From Pseudomonas sp. FP2309 (GTDB taxonomy: Bacteria; Pseudomonadota; Gammaproteobacteria; Pseudomonadales; Pseudomonadaceae), in contig NZ_CP117439.1 of assembly GCF_030687575.1 (NCBI RefSeq), positions 1,612,001-1,676,000 on the forward strand: 64,000 nt of DNA, written 5' to 3'. Shown one piece after another: positions 54,888-63,540 of this stretch. The notes beneath the pieces are model-generated. The model did no database searches. It saw only the letters and a list, made by a program, of their open reading frames with translations, and had not been told where the DNA came from. Every line of letters begins with the position of its first letter. Within the stretch, counting starts at the first letter, position 1. The translations under genes were made by a program, and so were the position numbers.

Positions 54888-56108
54888 ATGAGGCGGGGAA
54901 CCCGGCTGGCCGCGGGCCTGGTGCTGATGGCGCTGAGTCTGCCGGCATGGTGCGCGAAGAAAGTCGACCTGGACTATCACGTCAAGCTGTTGCCCCTGAG
55001 CGAGCAGGCAGAAGTGCGCGTGAGCCTGTCCCAGGGCGCGGCGGTGCGCAGCCTGGACTTCGACCTGGGCCCCGACGCGAGCTACAGCGACTTCAAGGCC
55101 GACGGCCAGTGGAAGGTCAGCGGCCATCGGGGTGTGTGGCAACCCAGTGCCGACAAGGCCAGCCTGACCTACCGCGTGCGCCTGACCCAGATGCGCAGGC
55201 CGGGCACGTATGAAGCGCGGATGACCCCGAGTTGGGCATTGTTTCGGGGCGAAGAGCTGGTGCCCGCCGCGCGCCTCGATCAACAGGACGGCGTTGAGCT
55301 GGTCTCGCGTTTGGTCTTTGAATTGCCAGCCGGCTGGAAAAGCGTCGAAACCGCCTGGCCGCGCATCGGCAAGCAAAAATTTCGTATCGACAACGTGTCA
55401 CGCCTGTTCGACCGGCCCACCGGCTGGATGCTCGCCGGCACCCTCGGCAGCCGTCGCGTGCGCCTGGGCGAAACCGAAGTCACTGTGGCCTCGCCCAAAG
55501 GCCAGGCCATGCGCCGTATGGATGTACTGACATTGCTGACGTTCGTCTGGCCGCAAGTGGAAGCCGCATTCCCGCGCCATCCGAGCAAGTTGCTGGTGGT
55601 GGGAGCCAGCGACCCGATGCGCCGTGGCGCGTTTTCGGCGCGAGATTCGATCTACCTTAACAGCCGCACGCCGCTGGTCAGCGAAAACGGCGGCAGCCCG
55701 TTGATTCGTGAAGTGGTGCAGGCGATTGGCCGTTTCAACGACCACGACACCAGTGACTGGATCAGCGAAGGGTTGGGCGAGTACTACGCCATCGAACTGC
55801 TGCGTCGCGCCGGCGGCATTACCGATGAGCGCTATCAGACGATTCAGGCGCAGTTGATCAAGGAAGGCAAGGACGTGACCACCCTGCGCGGCGAGCACGT
55901 CAGCGGCGCAACCGTGTCGCGGGCGGTGGTGGTGATGCAGGAGCTGGACCGCGAGATCCGCGTGAAAACCCACAACAAGCGCTCGATCGATGATCTGGCG
56001 CAGGCGGTGATGCGCGCCGACAGCATCACCACCAAGGCGTTTGTACAGCTCGCCGACAGCATCATCGGCGAGCCGTCGGTGGTGCTCGACAGCAAACTGC
56101 TGCGCTGA
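54888..56108 (+). CDS. Exported M61-like protein lacking the HExxH zinc motif
   Basis: A 406-residue protein with a signal peptide (about 1-24, ending WCA). The architecture (beta-rich N-terminal domain, then a helical domain) and the WISEGLGEYYA motif (291-301) are those of M61-type gluzincins, but where HExxH is expected it reads REVVQ (274-278). Both zinc His are lost, while the Glu 275 and Glu 294 remain. It is probably not an active metalloprotease. AGGAG at 54,878-54,882 fits ATG 54,888. Confidence 0.72.
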   Translation: MRRGTRLAAGLVLMALSLPAWCAKKVDLDYHVKLLPLSEQAEVRVSLSQGAAVRSLDFDLGPDASYSDFKADGQWKVSGHRGVWQPSADKASLTYRVRLTQMRRPGTYEARMTPSWALFRGEELVPAARLDQQDGVELVSRLVFELPAGWKSVETAWPRIGKQKFRIDNVSRLFDRPTGWMLAGTLGSRRVRLGETEVTVASPKGQAMRRMDVLTLLTFVWPQVEAAFPRHPSKLLVVGASDPMRRGAFSARDSIYLNSRTPLVSENGGSPLIREVVQAIGRFNDHDTSDWISEGLGEYYAIELLRRAGGITDERYQTIQAQLIKEGKDVTTLRGEHVSGATVSRAVVVMQELDREIRVKTHNKRSIDDLAQAVMRADSITTKAFVQLADSIIGEPSVVLDSKLLR

Positions 56109-56133
56109 GCCAAACGCTGGAAAAGCGCCGGGA

Positions 56134-56484
56134 TCAGCTCGGGGTCTTCACGGCTTTTTCGGCGGCCACTTCCGCCTGGGTCTTGAGGTTCTTCAACTCC
56201 AGGCCCGCGCGTTCGATCTTGGTGCGCACGCTGTTCATTTCCTGGCGACCCTGTTCCAGCTTGTCTTTAAGTGTGCTGTGACCGGTAAACCCGCGTGCCA
56301 GCGCCACACCGCCGATCGCCACCTGAATCAAACCGAAAATCCCGCCCCGGCGCAGGCCTTTGCCCACCATCATCACGCCACCGGCCACCGAGCCGATGCG
56401 TTCCCAGCCGTGCACGTTCTGCGTGGGTTGGCTCTGGAACGGGGTGTGTTCGATGACAGGTCGCACGGTTTTGCTGTCGCTCAT
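56134..56484 (-). CDS. DUF2892/YgaP-like inner-membrane protein
   Basis: A 116-residue protein with the NVHGWERIGSVAGGVMMVGKG pattern and two membrane helices (about 29-45 and 50-68), like the YgaP membrane domain family, plus a C-terminal helical coil of about 45 residues. GGAG lies before ATG 56,484. Function unknown. Confidence 0.75.
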   Translation of the reverse strand: MSDSKTVRPVIEHTPFQSQPTQNVHGWERIGSVAGGVMMVGKGLRRGGIFGLIQVAIGGVALARGFTGHSTLKDKLEQGRQEMNSVRTKIERAGLELKNLKTQAEVAAEKAVKTPS

Positions 56485-56552
56485 GATTCAGTCTCCAACA
56501 AGGGCAAGTGTAAATAGCTGACTGCCCGCAGGCGCCGGATGTTCCCAAAAAA

Positions 56553-57020
56553 TCAGTACTTGGGGCCCGAGCGGGTGTTATTGCCCTTGGCCAGGCGGTC
56601 GTAGAGCACCACGTTGACGGTGGCGGCGAGGTTCATGCACCCGGTGGTGGGGATGTACACCACGTCTTCGCACCAGTCACGAATGTCTTTATCCAGGGAG
56701 CCGTCTTCGGGGCCAAAGATATACAGCGCGCGGTCGGGGTGGGTGTATTCGGGCAGCGGGCGGGCGCCTTCGACCAGTTCCACCGCGACCGGAATGCAGC
56801 CCAGGGGCAGGATTTTTTTCAGGTCGTCGATGCCGATCAGCGGAATGTCGTGGTGGACTTTCTTGGTATCGGTGATGAAATCCCGCGCGCGCTCGTAACG
56901 CACGCCGGTGTAGAACACCGAGGCCACGCCGTAGCAGCCGGCGGCACGCATGACCGAACCGACGTTTTCCGGGGATTTGGGGTTATACAGACCGATGCAG
57001 CTGTAGCGTTTATTGCCCAC
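56553..57020 (-). CDS. SpoU/TrmH-family RNA 2'-O-methyltransferase
   Basis: A protein of about 155 residues, the size of single-domain trefoil-knot methyltransferases. Motifs: NPKSPENVGSVMRAAGCYG (motif 1), YIFGPEDGSL (motif 2) and YIPTTGCMNLAATVNVVLYD (motif 3, knot). It would use SAM to methylate a ribose of tRNA or rRNA; its exact target is unclear. GTG 57,020 with GAAGG upstream is favoured over ATG 57,107. Confidence 0.85.
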   Translation of the reverse strand: MGNKRYSCIGLYNPKSPENVGSVMRAAGCYGVASVFYTGVRYERARDFITDTKKVHHDIPLIGIDDLKKILPLGCIPVAVELVEGARPLPEYTHPDRALYIFGPEDGSLDKDIRDWCEDVVYIPTTGCMNLAATVNVVLYDRLAKGNNTRSGPKY

Positions 57021-57063
57021 GGAGGTGCCTTCAAAAAAGGCAGCATTATAGCTATAAGCGGCA

Positions 57064-57102
57064 AGCTGCAAGTTAAAAGCCGAGTGGCTTTTTCTTGCAG
57101 CT
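57064..57102 (-). terminator. Strong two-part hairpin after the HNH gene
   Basis: AGCTGCAAG (57,064-57,072) with CTTGCAGCT (57,094-57,102), and inside AAAAGCC (57,075-57,081) with GGCTTTT (57,086-57,092). Read on the - strand it ends the HNH gene before the methyltransferase. Confidence 0.7.
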
Positions 57103-57117
57103 TTCAACGTGCGGCTT

Positions 57118-57492
57118 TCAGCTGTCTTTTTTCATCAACCCCGCCAACGCCGCGAACGGGTTGTGCGTGGCCTTGGCAATGGTCGGGCTGCTGGTGGAGC
57201 CTTCGCCGAAGTACTGTTGGTCGGTGTAGCGCGAGTGTTCGTTGTCGTGGCAATACAGGCACAGCAATTCCCAGTTGGAACCGTCCTGGGGGTTGTCATC
57301 ATGGTTGTGGTTGCGGTGGTGTACGGTGAGTTCGCTCAAGCGCTTGCCGGCGAATTCACGGGCGCAGCGGCCGCACACGTGGGGGTACATTTTCAGGGCT
57401 TTGTCGCGGTAGCCCATTTCCCGGTCGCGCTGGGCATCGGCGAGGATGCGGTCCAGCTTGGCGGTGTGGGAGGGCGGGTTGGTCGAGCTCAT
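57118..57492 (-). CDS. YajD-like HNH nuclease-family protein
   Basis: About 124 residues: zinc-type Cys pairs CGRC and CLYC, and the HNH core VHHRNHNHDDNP followed by NWELLCLYCHD. It may cleave nucleic acid; its cellular role is not known. ATG 57,492 (second of two ATGs) has AGGAG at better spacing than ATG 57,495. Confidence 0.85.
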   Translation of the reverse strand: MSSTNPPSHTAKLDRILADAQRDREMGYRDKALKMYPHVCGRCAREFAGKRLSELTVHHRNHNHDDNPQDGSNWELLCLYCHDNEHSRYTDQQYFGEGSTSSPTIAKATHNPFAALAGLMKKDS

Positions 57493-57593
57493 CATGGCTC
57501 CTGGCTGTTTGGTGGTTCACGGATAGCGTTGATTCTAGCCGTCGGCGCACGTTTGTAGTATCGCTTCATTCATTTCACAAGGATCCGAAACCT

Positions 57594-58514
57594 ATGCGTT
57601 GGTACACATGGACCGCTGCACTGCTCGTCGGCGCCCTGGCGACTCAAGCCCAGGCGTTTTCCACACCCGGGCCCGGGCAGGTGATCGAGGTCACCCTCGA
57701 ACAATTGCACCCGACCCAGGCGGTGGTGGGTTTTGACCAGATCTACTACAGCCTCGGCCTGTTCGCCGAGAAACCGGCCAAAGCCTTCGATGAGTACTGC
57801 GAAACCAATGGCCAGGGCGCTGCCGACAAGGTGCCCAAACACGCTGATCTGCGCCAGCCTTCCAGCTTCACCTGCCAGGACCCGGTGGGCACGCACCCAG
57901 AAGACATGAAAACCGTAGTGGTCGGCCCCGGCGGCCAGTTGTACCTGACCGACGGTCATCACAGCTTCACCACCCTGTGGGAAACCCCCGGCGCCGGCCC
58001 GCAGTTGAAGATGTGGGTCAAAGTCACCGATGACTTCAGCAACAGCCCGGACCTTGCCACCTTCTGGCAGCGCATGCAGGCTGCCCGCAAGGTCTGGCTC
58101 AAGGACAACCGGGGCCAGACCCTGCCGCCCGCGCAACTGCCGGCCCACCTGGGGTTCAAGAACCTGCAGGACGACACCTTGCGCAGCCTGGTGTATTTCA
58201 CGCGCAAGGCCGCCTATGGCAAGCCGGAGGGAGGGGACATTGCGCCGGAGTTTCTGGAGTTTTACTGGGGTAACTGGCTGCGCACCCAGATCGACCTTGG
58301 GGCGTACAACCTCAACAAGAAAAGTGGCTACAAGGCTGCGATTGAAGCGGTCGCCAGGCACATGGTCAGCCTGGCGCCGGGCGCACCGGTGGGCGACAGT
58401 GGTTTCAGCGCCCATCAACTGGGCGGCATGACCCAACTGGACCACAGTGAGCTGGAAAAGACCTTCGACAAAAAAGTGCCGTACGTGATCGACTACCGCA
58501 AATCCCGCAACTGA
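57594..58514 (+). CDS. Exported ParB/Srx-fold-like protein
   Basis: A 306-residue protein with a clear signal peptide (about 1-21, ending AQA). The mature N-terminal part has a ParB/Srx-type fold (EVTLEQLHPTQAVVGFDQIYY; later LYLTDGHHSFTTLWE, the GHHR-type box). Such domains in the cytoplasm bind CTP or ATP; an exported one is unusual and its role is unknown. AAGGA before ATG 57,594. Confidence 0.8.
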   Translation: MRWYTWTAALLVGALATQAQAFSTPGPGQVIEVTLEQLHPTQAVVGFDQIYYSLGLFAEKPAKAFDEYCETNGQGAADKVPKHADLRQPSSFTCQDPVGTHPEDMKTVVVGPGGQLYLTDGHHSFTTLWETPGAGPQLKMWVKVTDDFSNSPDLATFWQRMQAARKVWLKDNRGQTLPPAQLPAHLGFKNLQDDTLRSLVYFTRKAAYGKPEGGDIAPEFLEFYWGNWLRTQIDLGAYNLNKKSGYKAAIEAVARHMVSLAPGAPVGDSGFSAHQLGGMTQLDHSELEKTFDKKVPYVIDYRKSRN

Positions 58515-58546
58515 CGCGATCTGATCCGGGGCCTGGAGGCGGGGGC

Positions 58547-59233
58547 TCAGCCCTTGAGCTTCTCCGCAATCCAGATGGTGTGCCGCGTGCCCTTGTTGCC
58601 ATGGGCAAACACCTGCACCTCTTCGGCCTTGAAACCGGCTTTGCGCAGTTTGTCGCTGAACAGCTTGTCGGCGCTGGCCGACCACACGGCCAGCACGCCC
58701 TTGGGTCGCAGGGCCTTGGCGCAGGCGGCCAGGCCACCGGCGGAGTACAGCCAGCTGTTGGCTTTTTGCGTGAGGCCTTCGGGGCCGTTGTCGACGTCGA
58801 GCATGATCGCGTCAAATCCCTGGGGCTCGGCCTGCAGCACCTTGGCCACGTCTTCCATGCGGATCACGGTGCGCGGGTCCAGCAGCGGGCGCCCGGCTTT
58901 CTCCCCCAGCGGTCCACGGTTCCACTCCACGACGCCCGGCACCAGTTCGGCCACCACGACTTCGGCGGTCTTGCCCAAATGCTTGAGCGCCGAAGCCAGG
59001 GTAAAACCCATGCCCAGGCCGCCGATCAGCACCCGTGAACCCGGGCGGCCAGCGACCTTACGGCAGGGGATTTCGGCCAGCGCATCTTCGGAGCCGTGCA
59101 TGCGCGTATTCATCAACTGGCCGCCGTCACCGCCCTGGATCTTGATGACAAAATCTTCACCGTATTCGAACAGGCACAAGGCACCGCCGTTGTCGGGGAT
59201 CGGGGTGGTGTCGAGCAGAACGAAACGTTTCAT
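58547..59233 (-). CDS. Spermidine-synthase-like SAM-binding protein
   Basis: A 228-residue protein with an aminopropyltransferase/methyltransferase fold: VLIGGLGMGFTLASAL (about 69-84, motif I), VAELVPGVVEWNRG, and DAIMLDVDNGPEGL. It lacks the N-terminal tetramerisation domain of SpeE. Stand-alone proteins like this may act on unknown amines. RBS before ATG 59,233 is weak. Confidence 0.78.
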   Translation of the reverse strand: MKRFVLLDTTPIPDNGGALCLFEYGEDFVIKIQGGDGGQLMNTRMHGSEDALAEIPCRKVAGRPGSRVLIGGLGMGFTLASALKHLGKTAEVVVAELVPGVVEWNRGPLGEKAGRPLLDPRTVIRMEDVAKVLQAEPQGFDAIMLDVDNGPEGLTQKANSWLYSAGGLAACAKALRPKGVLAVWSASADKLFSDKLRKAGFKAEEVQVFAHGNKGTRHTIWIAEKLKG

Positions 59234-59311
59234 GGAAATCTCATTGGGAAGGGCATTCTTGCGCGGTTGGGAGTAGCCTTACGACATTCCGGTCAGGCCA
59301 TGGAGCCATCG

Positions 59312-59590
59312 ATGAAGTGCAGCATTCTAACGGTCATTGTGTTGAGCGCGCTCGCCTGCGGTGCAGCGCAGGCTCAGGAGTTGCAAACCGTACCGGTCGC
59401 CCCCGCGCCAACCGCCGGCGCGCCGGGCACGCCAACGCCGACGCTGTACCCGCAAGTCACCCCGCCGGCATTGCCCAAGACCAACGGTTCGCCGCCCCTT
59501 GCCCCCATCGTGTTGCCCACGCCGCCCAAGGACCAGACGGTGCCCGGCCTGCAGCAGAACGACGGCAAGCCGAAGACGCCTGGCGGTTAA
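59312..59590 (+). CDS. Small exported proline-rich protein
   Basis: A 92-residue protein with a signal peptide (about 1-23, ending AQA) and a mature part very rich in Pro, Ala and Thr, of low complexity, probably extended in the periplasm. ATG 59,312 (or 59,300, four residues earlier). It overlaps the convergent regulator gene by four bases. Function unknown. Confidence 0.6.
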   Translation: MKCSILTVIVLSALACGAAQAQELQTVPVAPAPTAGAPGTPTPTLYPQVTPPALPKTNGSPPLAPIVLPTPPKDQTVPGLQQNDGKPKTPGG

Positions 59591-60060
59591 ACCTGCTGCG
59601 CCAGCAACTGCCCATCGGCCATGCGCAGGCGCTTGGACAAGGCAATCGCAATCGCGCGGATGATCTTGGCCGCCACCCGCGGCGCTTCGTTGAGCAGCTT
59701 TTCCAGGGAGTCCTTGCCCAGGTTCAACAGCACGCAATCACTGGCGGCCACGCAACTGGCGGAGCGCCGCTCACCGTCGAGCACCGCCATCTCGCCAAAG
59801 GCCCGGCCGCTGCGCAGGGTGGCGATGGTTACGCGCCGGCCGTCGTGACTGGTCTTCTGCACCGCCACCTGGCCGCTGTGGATGATGCACATGAACGTGC
59901 CGGCATCGCCTTCAAGGAAGATCGTCTCATCGCGGGCGATGCTGCTGATGTTGAAATAGCCGGCGGCGACGTGAAAGTCTTCCGGCAACAAGGGATCGAA
60001 CAAGCCGCAGTCCATGAGCATGTCGCGGATTTCGGTGTTCATCAAAGTCGGTAGTGCCAT
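59587..60060 (-). CDS. Cyclic-nucleotide-binding-domain protein without a DNA-binding domain
   Basis: A 157-residue protein, essentially a single cNMP-binding fold with the phosphate-binding cassette FGEMAVLDGERRSASCVA (about 88-105). It ends right after the domain's C helix and has no Crp HTH, so it is a stand-alone sensor or partner. It follows oligopeptidase B in the same direction. Confidence 0.85.
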   Translation of the reverse strand: MALPTLMNTEIRDMLMDCGLFDPLLPEDFHVAAGYFNISSIARDETIFLEGDAGTFMCIIHSGQVAVQKTSHDGRRVTIATLRSGRAFGEMAVLDGERRSASCVAASDCVLLNLGKDSLEKLLNEAPRVAAKIIRAIAIALSKRLRMADGQLLAQQV

Positions 60061-60127
60061 GGCTGCAATCTTGGTCCATCAATCAGTAGGCGGTCCTGTG
60101 TTCAGACAAAACCGCCGCACTAAGTTC

Positions 60128-62170
60128 CTAAATCAAGCCCAGTGCCTTGAACACAAATGCATATTCGAGTGCTACGTCACGTAATCCCTGGTAACGGCCG
60201 CTCATTCCGCCGTGGCCGGCGCCCAGTTCGGTCTTGAGCAGCAGCAGGTTGTCGTCGGTCTTGGTGTCCCGCAGCTTGGCCACCCACTTGGCCGCTTCCC
60301 AGTACTGCACGCGGCTGTCGTTGTAGCCGGCGATCACCAGCAGGTGCGGGTAAGCCTGGGCCCGAACGTTTTCGTACGGCGCGTAGGCCTTGATGCGTGC
60401 ATACACCTCAGGGTCTTCGGGGTTGCCCCACTCGTCGTACTCGGTGATGGTCAGCGGCAGCTCCGGATCGAGCATGGTGTTGAGCACGTCGACGAACGGC
60501 ACTTCGGCAATCGCCGCCTGGAACAGCTCCGGGCGCTGATTGAGCACCGCGCCGATCAACAGGCCACCGGCGCTGCCGCCGCTGATCGCCAGCTGTTTGG
60601 AGGTGGTCAGGCCGTTGGCGATCAGGTGTTCGGCGCAGGCGATAAAGTCGCTGAAGGTGTTCTGTTTGTGTTCCTGCTTGCCGTTGCGGTACCAGGCTTC
60701 ACCCAGCTCGCCGCCGCCGCGCACATGCGCAATGGCGAACGCCACGCCACGTTCGAGCAGGCTCAGGCGCGCATGGGAGAACCAGGGGTCCAGGCTCGAA
60801 CCGTAGGCACCGTAGCCATACAGGTACAACGGCGTCGGTTTTCCGACGTGGTCGCGCTTGACCACCAGGCTGATCGGCACCTGGGTGCCATCGGCGGACG
60901 TCGCCCAGAGGCGCTGACTGACGTAATCGTCAGCGTTGAACACGCCCAGCACCGGGGTTTCCTTGAGCACCTGTTGCGCGCCGCTGGCCAGTTCCAGCTG
61001 ACGCACCTGGGCCGGGCGGTTCAGGGCTTCGTAGCGCAGGCGGATCCTGTCGCTGACAAACTCCAGGCTGTTTTGCACGTAGAGGCTGTAGGCGGCGTCG
61101 GGCAATTCCACGCGGTACGCCGTCCCACCTTCCGGGTGCACTTCGATCACCGGCAGGCCACCGATGCGCAGGCTCAGGGTCATGGCGCCGGTATTGAGGC
61201 TCACACCGTCGAGCATCACCTCATCGCTGTGGGGGATCAGGTTTTGCCACTCGTCTTCGGTGGGCACATCGCCAATGTCGGTAGCCACGAACAGTGCATA
61301 GTTGATGCCGTCGCGGTTGCTGCGGATAAACCAGGTCCATGCGCCATTCAACTGGCCGTGGTCGACATCGTACTCGTGGTCCTCGACCCGAGGCGCCAGG
61401 CAGGTGAAGGCCAGGTGTGGCTGGTCGGCATCCAGGGCCCAGACTTCGCTGGTGGTCTTGCTGCCCAGAGCCAGCAGCAACTGGCGCTCGGAGCTGGAAC
61501 GGTAGCAGTGCAGGAAGAAACGGCCGTCGGGCTCGTGGAACACTTCCTGCGCCGCAGTGCCATCCAGGCGATAGCGATACAGTTTGTGCGGGCGATGGGT
61601 GTCGTCCAGTTCGCCGAAAAACAGGGTCAGGCTGTCATTGGCCCAGGTCATGCTGCCGTCGCAGTCCTGGAACTCCAGTTCGCTGACCTTGCCGCTGGCC
61701 AATTCCTTCACGAACAGGGTGTAGATCTCATCGCCGCTGGTGTCCAGGCTGTAGGCCAGGCGCTGGTGATCGGGGCTGATGCTGAACGCTCCGAGGGAGA
61801 AAAAGCCGCCGTTGGCCAGTTCGTTCGGGTCCAGCAGCAGCTCTTCGCTGCTCTCGTCGACCTGGTTGCTGTCATCGGCCGGGCGGCGGCAGCGGTAGTG
61901 GCGGGCATATTCGTCACCGGCGGTGGTGCGCGTGTAATACAGGTACGGGCCCCATGGCGAGGGCAGCGACAGGTCGGTCTCGAGGATGCGGCCCTTGATC
62001 TCTTCGAACAGGGTTTCGCGCAACGCGGCCTGGTCGGCAAGCTGCGCCTCCTGCCAGGCATTTTCGGCCTTGAGGTACTCGAGCACTTCGCTCGTGTCAC
62101 GCTCCTGCAGCCAGGCGTAAGGGTCTGGGCCAGGGGCCTTGCGGGCGATCGGGGCGTTGGATATAGGCAT
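60128..62170 (-). CDS. ptrB: Oligopeptidase B-like S9 prolyl oligopeptidase
   Basis: A 680-residue S9 serine peptidase: N-terminal seven-blade propeller (about 70-400) and C-terminal hydrolase with nucleophile GGSAGG (about 528-533), Asp in AGYNDSRV (about 613), and His in GAGHGG (about 649). Oligopeptidase B cuts small peptides after Arg or Lys, usually in the cytoplasm. No signal peptide. A large open frame on the other strand is antisense only. Confidence 0.93.
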   Translation of the reverse strand: MPISNAPIARKAPGPDPYAWLQERDTSEVLEYLKAENAWQEAQLADQAALRETLFEEIKGRILETDLSLPSPWGPYLYYTRTTAGDEYARHYRCRRPADDSNQVDESSEELLLDPNELANGGFFSLGAFSISPDHQRLAYSLDTSGDEIYTLFVKELASGKVSELEFQDCDGSMTWANDSLTLFFGELDDTHRPHKLYRYRLDGTAAQEVFHEPDGRFFLHCYRSSSERQLLLALGSKTTSEVWALDADQPHLAFTCLAPRVEDHEYDVDHGQLNGAWTWFIRSNRDGINYALFVATDIGDVPTEDEWQNLIPHSDEVMLDGVSLNTGAMTLSLRIGGLPVIEVHPEGGTAYRVELPDAAYSLYVQNSLEFVSDRIRLRYEALNRPAQVRQLELASGAQQVLKETPVLGVFNADDYVSQRLWATSADGTQVPISLVVKRDHVGKPTPLYLYGYGAYGSSLDPWFSHARLSLLERGVAFAIAHVRGGGELGEAWYRNGKQEHKQNTFSDFIACAEHLIANGLTTSKQLAISGGSAGGLLIGAVLNQRPELFQAAIAEVPFVDVLNTMLDPELPLTITEYDEWGNPEDPEVYARIKAYAPYENVRAQAYPHLLVIAGYNDSRVQYWEAAKWVAKLRDTKTDDNLLLLKTELGAGHGGMSGRYQGLRDVALEYAFVFKALGLI

Positions 62171-62260
62171 GGATCACTCTCTGTCTGGCGGACGGTGGCA
62201 GGCATTGCAGCCGCGACACGCAAAAGCCGTTATCATAGCCGCCTCTTTGCCAGCCTTGCC

Positions 62261-62731
62261 ATGGACACCATGACCGAGAACGACTATCTGACCGCTTGGG
62301 GCCTTTACGCCTTCGCCGCTTTGGGCTGCCTGTTGGTGTGGTGGCGCATGACCCGCTGGATCTGGCGGTGGCTGCGCGAGCCGCTGCAACTGCTGATGGC
62401 GGTGCTGCTGTTCAGCCCGACCATCGTTGACCCGGTCAAGACTCAGTTCGCGCCGGCCGTGGCCATCACCGCCATGGACCTGGTGCTCAAGGTCGGCAAT
62501 AACGCCTGGCGCGCCATTTCCGATTTGTTCATGTACACGATGATCGCCTTTGGCGTGTACCTGGTGATTGTGTTGATCCGCTGGCCCATCGAGCGTGCGG
62601 CCAAGGCGCGCCAGGCGCGCAAGGCCGCCGTCGATGCCGCCCTGGCTGCCGAGCCTGAGCAAGACGAAGACGACGAGCCATTTCGTCGCCCGGCGCCCGT
62701 CAGCGGCATGCGGGTCGAACCGCGCCTTTAA
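62261..62731 (+). CDS. Small conserved inner-membrane protein
   Basis: A 156-residue protein with three hydrophobic segments (about 10-28, 40-60 and 88-110), and a charged C-terminal tail rich in Glu and Asp. ATG 62,261 or 62,270. Twenty-one bases before the amidotransferase gene; possibly one transcript. Function unknown. Confidence 0.75.
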   Translation: MDTMTENDYLTAWGLYAFAALGCLLVWWRMTRWIWRWLREPLQLLMAVLLFSPTIVDPVKTQFAPAVAITAMDLVLKVGNNAWRAISDLFMYTMIAFGVYLVIVLIRWPIERAAKARQARKAAVDAALAAEPEQDEDDEPFRRPAPVSGMRVEPRL

Positions 62732-62752
62732 CGTTGCAGCGAGAGCCCTGGC

Positions 62753-63529
62753 ATGTGTGAATTATTGGGCATGAGTGCCAACGTCCCCACCGATATCGTG
62801 TTCAGCTTTACCGGGCTGATGCAGCGCGGTGGGCGCACCGGCCCCCACCGCGACGGTTGGGGCATCGCGTTCTACGAAGGCCGTGGCCTGCGTCTGTTCC
62901 AGGACCCGGCGGCCAGCAGCGAGTCGGAAGTCGCGCTGCTGGTGCAGCGTTACCCCATCAAAAGTGAAGTGGTGATCGGCCATATCCGCCAGGCCAACGT
63001 GGGCAAGGTGAGCCTGGCCAATACTCACCCGTTCGTGCGCGAACTGTGGGGGCGCAACTGGTGTTTTGCGCATAACGGCCAACTGGCGGATTTCACCCCC
63101 CGCGCCACCTTCTATCGGCCGGTGGGCGATACCGACAGCGAAGCGGCGTTCTGTGATTTGCTCAACCGCGTGCGTGAAGCGTTTCCCGAGCCGGTGGACA
63201 TTGAGCGCATGCTGCCAGACCTGATCGCCGCCTGCGCCGAATACCGCAGCAAAGGTGTGTTCAATTGCCTGCTCAGCGACGGCGACTGGCTGTTTTGCTA
63301 CTGCTCGACCAAACTGGCACAGATCACCCGCCGCGCGCCCTTTGGCCCCGCGCGCTTGAAAGATGTCGACGTGATCGTCGATTTTCAGGCCGAAACCACC
63401 CCCAATGACGTGGTGACGGTGATCGCCACCGAGCCATTGACCGACAATGAAAACTGGACCCGCTACGAACCGGGCCAATGGAGCCTGTGGCGACGCGGTG
63501 AATGCGTCAGCCAGGGCATTACCGAGTAG
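62753..63529 (+). CDS. Class II glutamine amidotransferase (YafJ-like)
   Basis: A 258-residue Ntn-hydrolase glutaminase domain. Cys 2 follows the initiator Met ([12 protein letters not shown]), with [15 protein letters not shown] and the AHNGQL and GDTDSEAAF motifs. It would release ammonia from glutamine; no synthase domain is fused, so the acceptor is unknown. GAGAG upstream. Confidence 0.9.
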   Translation: MCELLGMSANVPTDIVFSFTGLMQRGGRTGPHRDGWGIAFYEGRGLRLFQDPAASSESEVALLVQRYPIKSEVVIGHIRQANVGKVSLANTHPFVRELWGRNWCFAHNGQLADFTPRATFYRPVGDTDSEAAFCDLLNRVREAFPEPVDIERMLPDLIAACAEYRSKGVFNCLLSDGDWLFCYCSTKLAQITRRAPFGPARLKDVDVIVDFQAETTPNDVVTVIATEPLTDNENWTRYEPGQWSLWRRGECVSQGITE

Positions 63530-63540
63530 GGATATCGACC

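Noticed and set aside
60212..62731. 839-codon open frame on the + strand
   Set aside because: Everything before about 62,260 is antisense to ptrB and reads as low-complexity Gln/Ala/Val sequence; only the last 156 codons look like a gene and are listed.
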